This document shows, piece after piece, positions 36,333 through 45,452 of a stretch of 64,000 bases of DNA (its first letter is position 1; each line of letters starts with the position of its first letter). The notes below the pieces were generated by a model, which saw nothing but the letters and a program-made list of their open reading frames with translations, was not told the origin of the DNA and made no database searches. The translations under genes and the position numbers were made by a program. The stretch comes from Hafnia alvei (GTDB taxonomy: Bacteria > Pseudomonadota > Gammaproteobacteria > Enterobacterales > Enterobacteriaceae), in contig NZ_OZ061315.1 in NCBI RefSeq assembly GCF_964063325.1, forward strand, positions 3,162,001 to 3,226,000. Direction: 5' to 3'.

Positions 36333-37991
36333 ATGACCCATTTATCTTTGAAAAATCAGATAAAGCGATGTCTGCTTTTCGCGATACTCATATTTTCACA
36401 AATGTATGTCTGGGCTGAAACAACACCTTCACTTTCGACCACGGTGACTCAATTAAACCAATCGTGTCTGAACTGCCATGCTGATACGGATATTCACAGC
36501 ATTGTCACGTCTAAACCACACGGCAAATTATTACTTTCCAGCACTGACTACCAAGAAAGCGTTCATGGTGGGCTCCCCTGCATTGCTTGTCATCGAAGCG
36601 CACCAAACACTCAGGGCTTTGATGTCACACCGCATCAATTAGCACCGCAACAAGATACGGGCTGCGAAAACTGCCATGCGCTCGTTTTACATGACACCAT
36701 CGCCGCCGAAAATGCGAGCGTGCACCAACAAAAAATTGAACAAGGGCAGTTTTCCTGTTCGGCATGCCACAACGCACATACCATGCACAGCGGGGAGATC
36801 TCTTACCCCAATAGCACGCAGATCGCTAAAAGTAATCAATCATGTATCAACTGCCATTCGAGAGCGAACGTTTATACCCAGCTAGCCAAAGGGAAATCCT
36901 CTACCGATCAGGATTTGGCACACAGCATGCTCCCTTACCCTGAACAGCATTTAGCCAGCTTGCGCTGTATAGACTGCCACGTTGCGGCCGACGATAGTAC
37001 TTTACACAAAATCTTGCCTGCATCTGAAATGGTTACCTGCAAACAATGCCATAGTGACTCTTCCCTACTCGCCGCTCGGCAAAAAACCGCCTTACCTCTG
37101 TTTGCCTCCACGGCGGGAAGCTTACTTGGCAAAGGCTGGTTTAATGACGCTGAGATACGAAAAAAACTGGCTGCCCTAAATAAAGCCGGCACAAAAGCAG
37201 AACCGGTAAAAATTGTTCAAGGGACACTATTCAATAACACCTACATGATTGGCAACAACGGCAGTAGTCATTGGGATAAACCTTATGTTTACGCGTTAGT
37301 CGGTTTATTAAGCCTGCTGATATGCCACGGACTAGGGCGCATCATTGCAAAAAAATTATCACCCCATAGCGATGAAATGGCCGAAGAAGACAAGGTCTAT
37401 CTTTATACTCTGTTGGTTCGTTGCTGGCATTGGCTCAATGCTTTGTGCTGTATTATTTTGCTGATAAGCGGCATCGCAATGCACTTTGTAGCAAAAGGAT
37501 TCCCTATTTGGGTCAATATTCATAATATTGCTGGGCTCACGCTCTGCATCATTTGGTGCCTATTTATTGCTACGATACTTTCAGGAAATGGCCAGCATTA
37601 CCGCATTCATTGGCAAGGGATACTTACCCGAATTTATCGACAAACACGCTATTACTTGTTGGGTATTTTTCTTTCAGAGCCACACCCAGAGCATGCGAGT
37701 CAACAGAGTAAGTTTAATATTTTGCAGCAACTAGGCTACATTGGGATTATGTTTATTATTTTCCCTTTATTTATTGTAACTGGCTTATTCATGCTCTTCC
37801 CAAGCTATTCACCGAATAAAATATTAGCTTGGCCTGGGAAACAGGTTATTGCATATTTGCACTATGCGCTGGCGCTGGTTATGGTCATGTTTATCCCGAT
37901 ACATCTTTATCTCTGCACCACAGGCCATACCTTAACCTCACTGGTTAAAGGTATGATTGATGGTTTTCATCGCAGTCGGAAAGAAAAATAG
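36333..37991 (+). CDS. heptaheme cytochrome c fused to cytochrome b (quinol dehydrogenase)
   Basis: 552 residues. N-terminal signal or anchor (about 12-28), then seven CxxCH motifs starting at Cys45, 83, 111, 142, 171, 212 and 236. The C-terminal part is a four- to five-helix cytochrome b561/FdhC-like domain (helices about 319-337, 368-387, 395-415, 468-490, 507-527). Candidate heme-b ligands are His366, His397, His510 and His524. The layout fits a quinol-oxidising membrane protein feeding periplasmic hemes, replacing CymA/NrfH in function. It follows the tetraheme gene by 9 bp and ends the operon. Confidence 0.88.
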   Translation: MTHLSLKNQIKRCLLFAILIFSQMYVWAETTPSLSTTVTQLNQSCLNCHADTDIHSIVTSKPHGKLLLSSTDYQESVHGGLPCIACHRSAPNTQGFDVTPHQLAPQQDTGCENCHALVLHDTIAAENASVHQQKIEQGQFSCSACHNAHTMHSGEISYPNSTQIAKSNQSCINCHSRANVYTQLAKGKSSTDQDLAHSMLPYPEQHLASLRCIDCHVAADDSTLHKILPASEMVTCKQCHSDSSLLAARQKTALPLFASTAGSLLGKGWFNDAEIRKKLAALNKAGTKAEPVKIVQGTLFNNTYMIGNNGSSHWDKPYVYALVGLLSLLICHGLGRIIAKKLSPHSDEMAEEDKVYLYTLLVRCWHWLNALCCIILLISGIAMHFVAKGFPIWVNIHNIAGLTLCIIWCLFIATILSGNGQHYRIHWQGILTRIYRQTRYYLLGIFLSEPHPEHASQQSKFNILQQLGYIGIMFIIFPLFIVTGLFMLFPSYSPNKILAWPGKQVIAYLHYALALVMVMFIPIHLYLCTTGHTLTSLVKGMIDGFHRSRKEK

Positions 37992-38019
37992 GTTATAAAC
38001 CACGTAGTCTTAGGTAAAC

Positions 38020-38058
38020 AATGAGAAGCCAAAATGATACATTTTGGCTTCTTTATTT
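38020..38058. terminator. bidirectional terminator after the respiratory operon
   Basis: A 13-bp perfect stem AGAAGCCAAAATG / CATTTTGGCTTCT (38024-38036, 38040-38052) with loop ATA, T-rich on the plus side. Lies between the operon and the convergent regulator. Confidence 0.9.
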
Positions 38059-38079
38059 CTAAAATAACTACCTATTGGA

Positions 38080-39537
38080 TTATCGAGTAAAGACCCCTAA
38101 TTTTTTCATCTTGCTATATAATGTATTGCTATTAACGCCTAATATTTCCGCAGCTCCATTTTTTCCAGATATTCTGCCATTACTCTGACGTAGTGCTTTA
38201 ACAATATGCTCACGCATGGCTTCATCAAGAGGTAATATATTATTCTGTTTTTTTACTCTCGGCATAGTGAACATTAATTCGCTTCCTTGCTGAAAGAATT
38301 CTGATGATTCAACAAGATGAATAAGCTCACTTATATTCCCCGGCCAATGATATTCCCATAACACCTGCGTTGCCTCTGGACTTAAACGTGGTATTTTATT
38401 AATACCGTCAGAAGTAAATCGCAATGACAAATAGTGAGTTAACAGTAATGGAATGTCTTGATAACGACATCGTAGCGGGGGGATGACAACCATTAAGCAA
38501 AGAATCTGATGGTGAAACTGACTGAATAAATACTGTTGAGTCTGCTCTTCGTCATCCTCATAAGTTTGGCTTTGAATAGCTATAATCTTAATACGGCAGA
38601 AATCAGGGTATCGACTCATAAGTTCCAGAATAAAAACCTGCCAATTTTCGGGCAAAGAAAACAGTTCGTAAACCAATAAAAAACCGCCATGTAAAGGAAG
38701 AAAATATTTTATATCTAGGCTTTCATCCCAGTTAAGAACAATACTCTCTTGTATTCCTAACTCAGGGGACACATAGATCAACTGATGGTTCTTTACATCA
38801 AGGATCCCATATATGCCCTTCTGATTAGCTATTTCACGTATATACGAAGCGACACTTTTTTTACCCACACCGCGTTCACCAAAGATCAAAATAGGTGACT
38901 GACTGTTTGCCAATGTTTTTAAAGACGCATAAAGCGCCGAGAGAGCGGTATTATTTGAGCTGACAACAAAGGGGTCATCAGTCAGTAAGGGAGGGACAGT
39001 TTCTAAAGAAGGGACGCTCGTACGCTTATCGCTGGGTTCTAAAAGATTATGCTGAGAAAGTGTGATAAACGAAAGTAACGAGAATTCACCGCGCACGGCC
39101 TCAATCAATGCCACATGTTCAGCAGAATAGGCTTGTGGCTGATAACTGAAAAAACCAATCGCGCCTAAACGCATCCCATCGAGTGACATACGCATTAGAA
39201 TAACAGATTTTATATTTCTAAATCCGCGCTCAACGACATATTCGGTTAACACATCCTGTTTAAGATCGTTGATAAGTTGAACCTCAACATCCTGTCGCTG
39301 CTCAAACTGCTCAGCAATGTAATCGGGGATAGAGATAAGATCTCGCTTAAGCCGAGCGGCTTTATGAGTCGCTAATGCAATAAACTGTATGCTTCGAATA
39401 TCGTGGCGATAGTAGTTAAGGAAAATCCCATCACAGCAAAAACCATGAGGGATGGCATGAATGAATGCCTGCATCGCTTTTTCAATTTGCGAGCTACTGC
39501 ATAAGGCTGTACGTAAAAATGAGATAGCACTATCCAT
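38080..39537 (-). CDS. NtrC/TyrR-like regulator with degenerate AAA+ domain
   Basis: 485 residues. N-terminal GAF-like sensing domain (about 15-160), central AAA+ remnant, C-terminal Fis-type helix-turn-helix (461-482, GAAEILGVNSNTLYSKMKKLG). Walker A is kept (GERGVGKK 220-227), but the GAFTGA loop that contacts sigma-54 is missing, Walker B reads GGFLLVYE, and the sensor II Arg of WPGNxREL is Ser (WPGNISEL). Hence it probably does not drive sigma-54 open-complex formation and may work with sigma-70 like TyrR. Placed convergent to the lyase-reductase operon, it is its likely regulator (inferred), perhaps sensing the substrate through GAF. Confidence 0.85.
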   Translation of the reverse strand: MDSAISFLRTALCSSSQIEKAMQAFIHAIPHGFCCDGIFLNYYRHDIRSIQFIALATHKAARLKRDLISIPDYIAEQFEQRQDVEVQLINDLKQDVLTEYVVERGFRNIKSVILMRMSLDGMRLGAIGFFSYQPQAYSAEHVALIEAVRGEFSLLSFITLSQHNLLEPSDKRTSVPSLETVPPLLTDDPFVVSSNNTALSALYASLKTLANSQSPILIFGERGVGKKSVASYIREIANQKGIYGILDVKNHQLIYVSPELGIQESIVLNWDESLDIKYFLPLHGGFLLVYELFSLPENWQVFILELMSRYPDFCRIKIIAIQSQTYEDDEEQTQQYLFSQFHHQILCLMVVIPPLRCRYQDIPLLLTHYLSLRFTSDGINKIPRLSPEATQVLWEYHWPGNISELIHLVESSEFFQQGSELMFTMPRVKKQNNILPLDEAMREHIVKALRQSNGRISGKNGAAEILGVNSNTLYSKMKKLGVFTR

Positions 39538-40109
39538 AGACCACCCAATTAGTTCTTACATGTAGTTATGCAAATAATAATGTACCGCCGTTTTTGGAGG
39601 TATCATGATGATACCATTGGTATATTTTTTATTACTTCAGATCAAAAATAAAACAATTTATGTCATACACATCGTATAACGGTGGGAGATAAGCCCCAGC
39701 TCTCCTTCCCCTCATCGCCATACAAATTGTCTAATTATTCCGCAGAGAGCGGCAAAATGCAGATAAAATGAGCTAACGATGAATCTAGCCCTTATCCTAT
39801 TGATAAAAGTGCGTATAATGGCGCCCGATGTCCTCTTAGTTAAATGGATATAGCGAACAAGGCCAACAATCAATTGTTTTATATGAATAAAAAATTAAAT
39901 TAAAAACAAATAAAGTACACATTTATGTACTCATTTATCTTCATCATATCCATTTATTTTTATACAAAAGTTAACCTACCTATCACGGTCAGTTCTTAAA
40001 TTATCGCCTCAACCATCTGTGTATCCTCACGCATAGCTCAATACGTCTATACAGTATTGAGTCAGTTTTGTAGGAGCCTGCCCACTCGAGACAAATTTTT
40101 GCCCCATTT
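39538..40109. other. intergenic region with prophage left junction
   Basis: Core chromosome ends within this stretch: the regulator promoter region, a tRNA promoter (TATAAT 39814-39819 followed by a GC-rich discriminator GGCGCCC) and the cut argW gene. Beyond 39858 the sequence is AT-rich and of different composition, ending in a tandem repeat at 40096-40117. No gene is seen. Confidence 0.6.
39830..39856 (+). pseudogene. argW: 5' fragment of tRNA-Arg (argW) at the prophage junction
   Basis: The first 23 bases (39830-39852, GTCCTCTTAGTTAAATGGAT then ATA) equal the 5' end of E. coli argW, covering the acceptor strand and D arm. After GATATAGCGA the similarity ends; no anticodon arm, T arm or CCA follows. 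The fragment keeps its promoter. argW is the known attachment site of CPS-53 and similar phages, so this is the prophage junction. An intact tRNA would have to be rebuilt at the other end, outside the window. Confidence 0.75.
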
Positions 40110-40121
40110 TTGCCCCATTTT
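40096..40121 (+). repeat. tandem 11-bp repeat near prophage end
   Basis: TTTTTGCCCCA occurs twice in tandem (40096-40106, 40107-40117) and a third copy begins. Its position 250 bp inside the prophage end suits integrase arm-binding sites (inference). It overlaps the possible TTG start of the following ORF. Confidence 0.55.
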
Positions 40122-40319
40122 AAAATACTGGTTACCTATCATCAGGTGGGGAACGAAGCAAGTTTTATTGTATACGTGGATCTGAGCTTTGTTGAACCTC
40201 AAGAGGTTGCCATTTTATTTGATGCTTTTAAAAAATCCTCGACCGTGAAAATCCAAGGTAATTTCAAAGTTAGAGCCGGAGTGATTGAACAAGCGAACTT
40301 ATCAAGCGTGGCGGAATAA
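40110..40319 (+). CDS. hypothetical prophage-end protein
   Basis: 69 residues if it starts at TTG 40110 (MPHFKILVTYHQVGNEASF...). Mixed beta/alpha character (FIVYVDLSF, EVAILFDAFKKSS, VKIQGNFKVRAGVI), no membrane segment and no recognised family. The TTG lies inside the tandem repeat, so the true start is unclear. It is the only plus-strand gene near the end apart from the acetyltransferase. Confidence 0.4.
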   Translation: MPHFKILVTYHQVGNEASFIVYVDLSFVEPQEVAILFDAFKKSSTVKIQGNFKVRAGVIEQANLSSVAE

Positions 40320-40375
40320 CGGCTTTGCCATCTCAAATTTACACCGACAAATCCATACTATAAGCACCTTAGTAA

Positions 40376-40406
40376 GTGCTCCAGCCCTACAAGCCGACTG
40401 GAGCAC
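40376..40406 (-). terminator. hairpin after immunity gene
   Basis: GTGCTCCAG (40376-40384) and CTGGAGCAC (40398-40406) form a 9-bp perfect stem with a 13-nt loop, 11 bp after the immunity stop. No T run follows, so termination is tentative. Confidence 0.5.
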
Positions 40407-40416
40407 CATAGCAAAC

Positions 40417-40884
40417 CTACCAGCGTAATTCTGACGTTGGTAAGAAAGTTACGTCTTTCACCATTTCGTTAATGCTATAGCCTACCCGCATAGTAAGAGG
40501 AATATGGAATCCTTCGATGGTAAATCTCTCAACCCAACCAAAAACCAAAGTAGCAACTACCTTGGGAGGTACAGCTTTATCCGGCACCCCAAATGTCTCA
40601 TGAATCCACTGGCGAGACATTTTGGTTTGAAGCGGAGAAGGTAATTCATTAGGAAAAACCCACCCCTTTACCTGTTCATTTTGGATATTTAATGTAATTT
40701 CTTTAAGGATTTTCCCATCACGTTTAAACGATAAAAATAGCCCTTCCTTAGCCATATCTAAACTTAATTTTGGGGATCCGGGAGCCCCTTTTGGTACCGT
40801 TTTATAAGTAATTAAGCCTGCATCTAAAATTTCTTGGTATCCCTTCCCTAAGCTATTTATCAAAGCTTCAACATTCACAGTCAT
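40417..40884 (-). CDS. DUF6392-family immunity protein
   Basis: 155 residues, soluble, resembling the DUF6392 proteins found beside S-type pyocin or PAAR nuclease toxins (start MTVNVEALINSLGKGYQEILDAG; GWVFPNELPSPL; RMRVGY-like MRVGYSINEMV near the end). It overlaps the toxin by 4 bp on the same strand, the usual arrangement for a cognate immunity protein. Function is inferred from family and neighbour. Confidence 0.7.
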   Translation of the reverse strand: MTVNVEALINSLGKGYQEILDAGLITYKTVPKGAPGSPKLSLDMAKEGLFLSFKRDGKILKEITLNIQNEQVKGWVFPNELPSPLQTKMSRQWIHETFGVPDKAVPPKVVATLVFGWVERFTIEGFHIPLTMRVGYSINEMVKDVTFLPTSELRW

Positions 40885-42578
40885 TTGTACAACCCCATGC
40901 TGTCGTTCAATTTATGCATTTTAGTCCTTGCCGTCTCTATCTGGGCATCGGTCGCACCATTCTCTTTCAATGCCGGCTTGATAGCATCCAGATTACGATC
41001 CACTGCAGCCCGCAGATCCAAAGCATCCTGTTTGACCTGAGCTGCATCGTTACGTGTATTGCGGCCACCATAAGTCTCACTAATTTTTTGATGAACTTCT
41101 TTCGGTATTACTATTGAAGCAACCTTCTCAGAGAGAGCTTTAATTTCAACTTCACTTAATTCTGGATAATTAATTTCATAATAAAGCTCAACCGCCGCTC
41201 TCGATGGCATATGGTCAGCCTCATATTTCCCCTGTCGCGATCGACGTTTAAAGTCACTGTATAGCTCCACCTCCAAAAACTCTACCGGTGGCTTACTCAG
41301 GTAGATATAAATCGGAGGCATATCCGTCCCGAGGAAAACAAGGATGTAGTCCTCAAAATCCCCCTCAGACGGCGCGGGATAACTCTCGATATCGCTTCCG
41401 ACCTTCTCCGGTATCGGCAGTACCGTTATAGACGATGGTAAGCTTGGACTATCCTGATGCCCTGTATTCGAGGGAATATCTAGCTCTAACTTGTCAGGGT
41501 TCCAGTAAATCGTGACCGGCTTTTCACCCTCTGTCGTAAACTCATACAGCCCAGTCAGTGTGTTAAGCACCATCTCACGCACAGGTACTTCGGATAAACC
41601 GCTTTCCGTTGGCGTGTGATAGCCTTTCGGAGATAAGCGCCCGTGACCATCATCCTCCCAACGAAAACGCACCCGCGTTGGCGCTTTACCTCCAGACTCT
41701 GCCAGCTGAGCTAGTCTCATCTGGTTAATGAAATCCTGCTCTCCGCTATTAAGCGTTCGAGGCATCATACCGATAAGAGCCACCGCAATCGGCGCTCCCG
41801 CACCGGCAGCGGCAATTTCACCAAACGGAACCACGGCGCGAACAGCCCATGAGCCCGCCGTAATGAAACGCCCACCAACCCACTCAAGCGCTGCCGAACC
41901 TGATGGAAATACTGTGCTGGCCGCGACAGGCGCGGCCACTGCTGGTGCTGCGGCTGATGCTCCGCCAAATAACTTTTTGTACCACGGTTGTTCCGGCTCA
42001 GGAGTCGTTGATGCGGGCCGTTTCGCACTCTGCGCATGTTGCTCAGGTTCAGGCAAAGACACTGCACGAAAATACCCCATAGTCGCAAAGTTTTCATGCG
42101 TCTCCGGCCCCGTTCCCGCCTCGGTATTTCCGTCACCACGCTCTCGCGATTTAGCAAACACCGGCATAGAACGTTTAGCCTGCTCTATCGCCTTATTCTC
42201 AGCCCGTTCAGCCGCAACTGCTGCTATCTGTGCGACCTGTTTTTCTGCAGCTTGCTGTGCTGGCGATACCCCTGCGCCAAGCCACTGCCCCAACGGGGCA
42301 ATGATCCGGTTACTGCCAGAGGGACAGCCGCACAGAACAACCGCACCGTCTACCGCCAACACCTTACCCATGATAATAAAGCTGGGCTCGCCCTCAATGA
42401 CGCGCCCACGTTTGCCGCATTTTGGGCATTCCGTCGTACTATCACCAACCCTGATAACCGCATGGTCGTAGACCATATATTGGCTGGTAGGCAGTGAGGC
42501 AATCAACTTTGCTCCGGTTGTCGTTTTGTCGCATGATAATGCCTTGCCTTTACCCATAATGTCCGGTCGGTAGCCCAT
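40881..42578 (-). CDS. PAAR-domain toxin with S-type pyocin and C-terminal nuclease-like domain
   Basis: 565 residues. PAAR domain about 1-95 (GKGKALSCDKTTTGAKL, IRVGDSTTECPKCGKRG, MGKVLAVDGAVVLCGCPSG), which would sharpen a T6SS VgrG or similar spike. Next an Ala/Glu-rich linker, a pyocin-S-type domain about 290-420 (RVRFRWEDDGHGRLSPKGYHTPT, VTIYWNPDKLELDIPSNTGHQ), and a toxin tip from about 447 with an Asp-His pair (KYEADHMPSRAA) and later His and Arg-Asn (IPKEVHQKISETYGGRN). The tip suggests an HNH-like nuclease but this is tentative. Followed by its immunity gene. Lies in prophage cargo, between the IS and the argW junction. Confidence 0.8.
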   Translation of the reverse strand: MGYRPDIMGKGKALSCDKTTTGAKLIASLPTSQYMVYDHAVIRVGDSTTECPKCGKRGRVIEGEPSFIIMGKVLAVDGAVVLCGCPSGSNRIIAPLGQWLGAGVSPAQQAAEKQVAQIAAVAAERAENKAIEQAKRSMPVFAKSRERGDGNTEAGTGPETHENFATMGYFRAVSLPEPEQHAQSAKRPASTTPEPEQPWYKKLFGGASAAAPAVAAPVAASTVFPSGSAALEWVGGRFITAGSWAVRAVVPFGEIAAAGAGAPIAVALIGMMPRTLNSGEQDFINQMRLAQLAESGGKAPTRVRFRWEDDGHGRLSPKGYHTPTESGLSEVPVREMVLNTLTGLYEFTTEGEKPVTIYWNPDKLELDIPSNTGHQDSPSLPSSITVLPIPEKVGSDIESYPAPSEGDFEDYILVFLGTDMPPIYIYLSKPPVEFLEVELYSDFKRRSRQGKYEADHMPSRAAVELYYEINYPELSEVEIKALSEKVASIVIPKEVHQKISETYGGRNTRNDAAQVKQDALDLRAAVDRNLDAIKPALKENGATDAQIETARTKMHKLNDSMGLYK

Positions 42579-42951
42579 TACCTACACTCCACCAGAAAAC
42601 CATCGGGCATTGCCTCTCCTGAACGTTTAATCAGCAACAGGCTATCTTGAGGCGTGTTGATAATTTCATCACCATTATCTAAACGGCTACCCACCAGTGC
42701 TGCTTGAGCCTGTCCAAAGCGATACTCTTTACCCGCTCCTGTCAAAATCAGTGTCGTGGTACCATCAGGATAAACTACGCTATCGCCTACTTTTGCTAGT
42801 TGTACCGATAAACCATTTTTCAGATTAATCATCACCCCACTAGAGGCTATTTTGACGGTTCCACCGCCTCTAGTTTGGCTACCTTCTGCTGCAAAGCGAA
42901 AAATACCAGCGGGAGGATGAGCGTGAATATAAGCTTCTTGCTCACGGATAA
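42578..42951 (-). pseudogene. PAAR-like protein truncated by IS3-family element
   Basis: About 124 codons remain (IIREQEAYIHAHPPAGIFRF ... MPDGFLVECR), ending at the toxin start (stop overlaps ATG). Repeating glycine-centred pattern TRGGGTVKIA, VQLAKVGDSVVYPDG, AALVGSRLDNGDEI resembles a PAAR fold. The 5' end is lost at the IS inverted repeat at 42952. An apparent longer frame runs antisense into the IS and is an artefact of the insertion. Confidence 0.6.
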
Positions 42952-43024
42952 TGAAGTGGAATACTAAATCTGGCCACCTGAATAGAGGTGATATCATCGC
43001 CTCATAGTCAAAACAGGTGACATT

Positions 43025-44202
<1,178 letters not shown>

Positions 44203-44355
44203 CCACTTCACCCTTTCCTTTGCTTAGGCAGAACAATATTTCTCAATATTAGATCTCATACCCAGTGCATATCATTATATCTAACAGTTTAAATATTCAT
44301 TTTTTCAATGTAATATTTAGATATATACATAGATAGAATACTTAGGTTTTCCAAA

Positions 44356-44915
44356 ATGGTCGATAAAAATAAAGCAGCATACATGGAACTGAAAGAATGC
44401 CTCTATGCGGAGATACTAGGCAGTAGAAGGTCATTCTCATGGCGTAGAGTCATCAGGAACCTAGTAGCTAGACCTAAAACACGATTTTACTTCAATCTTA
44501 GGCTCGCCCACTTTCTTTATACAAAGGGGGGGGTAGATTAAACCATTTCATAGCAAAGCATCTTCAGAGAAAAAATCTAAAAAATTACGCAACAGATATA
44601 GGTTTAGCTACAAAAATTGGGTCAGGATTGTACCTTATGCATCACCTAGGAATAGTCATAGCTGATCAGGTAGAAATTGGTAAAAATTGTGTTATCAGAC
44701 AAAACACAAGTATAGGCGTTAAAGGCAAAGATTTTAAGCGTGTAACTATTGGTGATAACGTCAATATCGGCGCAAATAGCTGCATAATCGGGGATAATAT
44801 TCACATTGGCAGCAACGTAACAATTGGGGCTATGTCGTTTGCAAACAAAGATATTCCTAGCAATTGTATTTTCTATACTAAAAAAGAAAGTGTTGTAGTG
44901 ATTAAGGAGGCGTAA
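44356..44915 (+). pseudogene. hexapeptide-repeat acetyltransferase, out of frame at a G8 tract
   Basis: Starts at ATG 44356. The first part (ELKECLYAEILGSRRSFSWRR, ARPKTRFYFNLRLAHFLYTKG) ends at a TAA just after a run of eight G at 44526-44533. With seven G the frame continues as GRLNHFIAKHLQRKN, then LYLMHHLGIVIADQVEIGKN and left-handed beta-helix hexapeptides (IGDNVNIGANSCIIGDNIHIGSNVTIGA) to 44915, a serine-acetyltransferase-like protein of about 185 residues. Such prophage acetyltransferases commonly modify lipopolysaccharide O-antigen or capsule. The homopolymer suggests phase variation; this copy is off. Confidence 0.75.
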
Positions 44916-44932
44916 GCCTCCCATATGTAAAT

Positions 44933-45442
44933 CTATAGCTTGGGTGGCCACTCAATTTGATTGAAATCATCCTTGCTAGTAACACCTGTTAAATCCAGTG
45001 ATGTTAGTTTTTTCATGTACAGCCTCCAAATGATAAGACTCTCTTTATCTTCATCCGATATCACGCCTAATTGTAAATCAATAAGCCAGTCAGTAATGAG
45101 CTCATTTGCCTCTAAAACTAACCCCTGACGATATGACTCAGCTTTGAGCGAATAATTTTCAGACACAACACCATTTACATAAACCCAGCCATCAATAATA
45201 TCAAACCCTTCAGGAAGGCTTTCAATATCTATAACATTTAAGCCGACTGGATATATTGCTGATGCATCAGTACTACTTGAATGAATAATACCTGTGCTTG
45301 GATCATATGAAATTACATAAGGCTTAGTGAAATATTTAAGAGATTCGTACCAGTCACGCCCATTTTTATCTACAAAATATTGAACATCATCACCTAGTGG
45401 CATTTCATCTGGGTAATAACGAGTTACTTTTTCCAGTTCCAT
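44933..45442 (-). CDS. phage tail fibre assembly protein
   Basis: 169 residues from ATG 45442 (AGGGA about eight bases upstream). Tfa-like pattern: KVTRYYPDEMPL at the start, acidic middle (DASAIYPVGLNVIDIESLPEGF), and a C-terminal helical part (EANELITDWLIDLQLGVISDEDKESLIIWRLYMKKL). Chaperones folding of the adjacent tail fibre, whose gene ends 11 bp upstream. Confidence 0.75.
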   Translation of the reverse strand: MELEKVTRYYPDEMPLGDDVQYFVDKNGRDWYESLKYFTKPYVISYDPSTGIIHSSSTDASAIYPVGLNVIDIESLPEGFDIIDGWVYVNGVVSENYSLKAESYRQGLVLEANELITDWLIDLQLGVISDEDKESLIIWRLYMKKLTSLDLTGVTSKDDFNQIEWPPKL

Positions 45443-45452
45443 TTTATATCCC

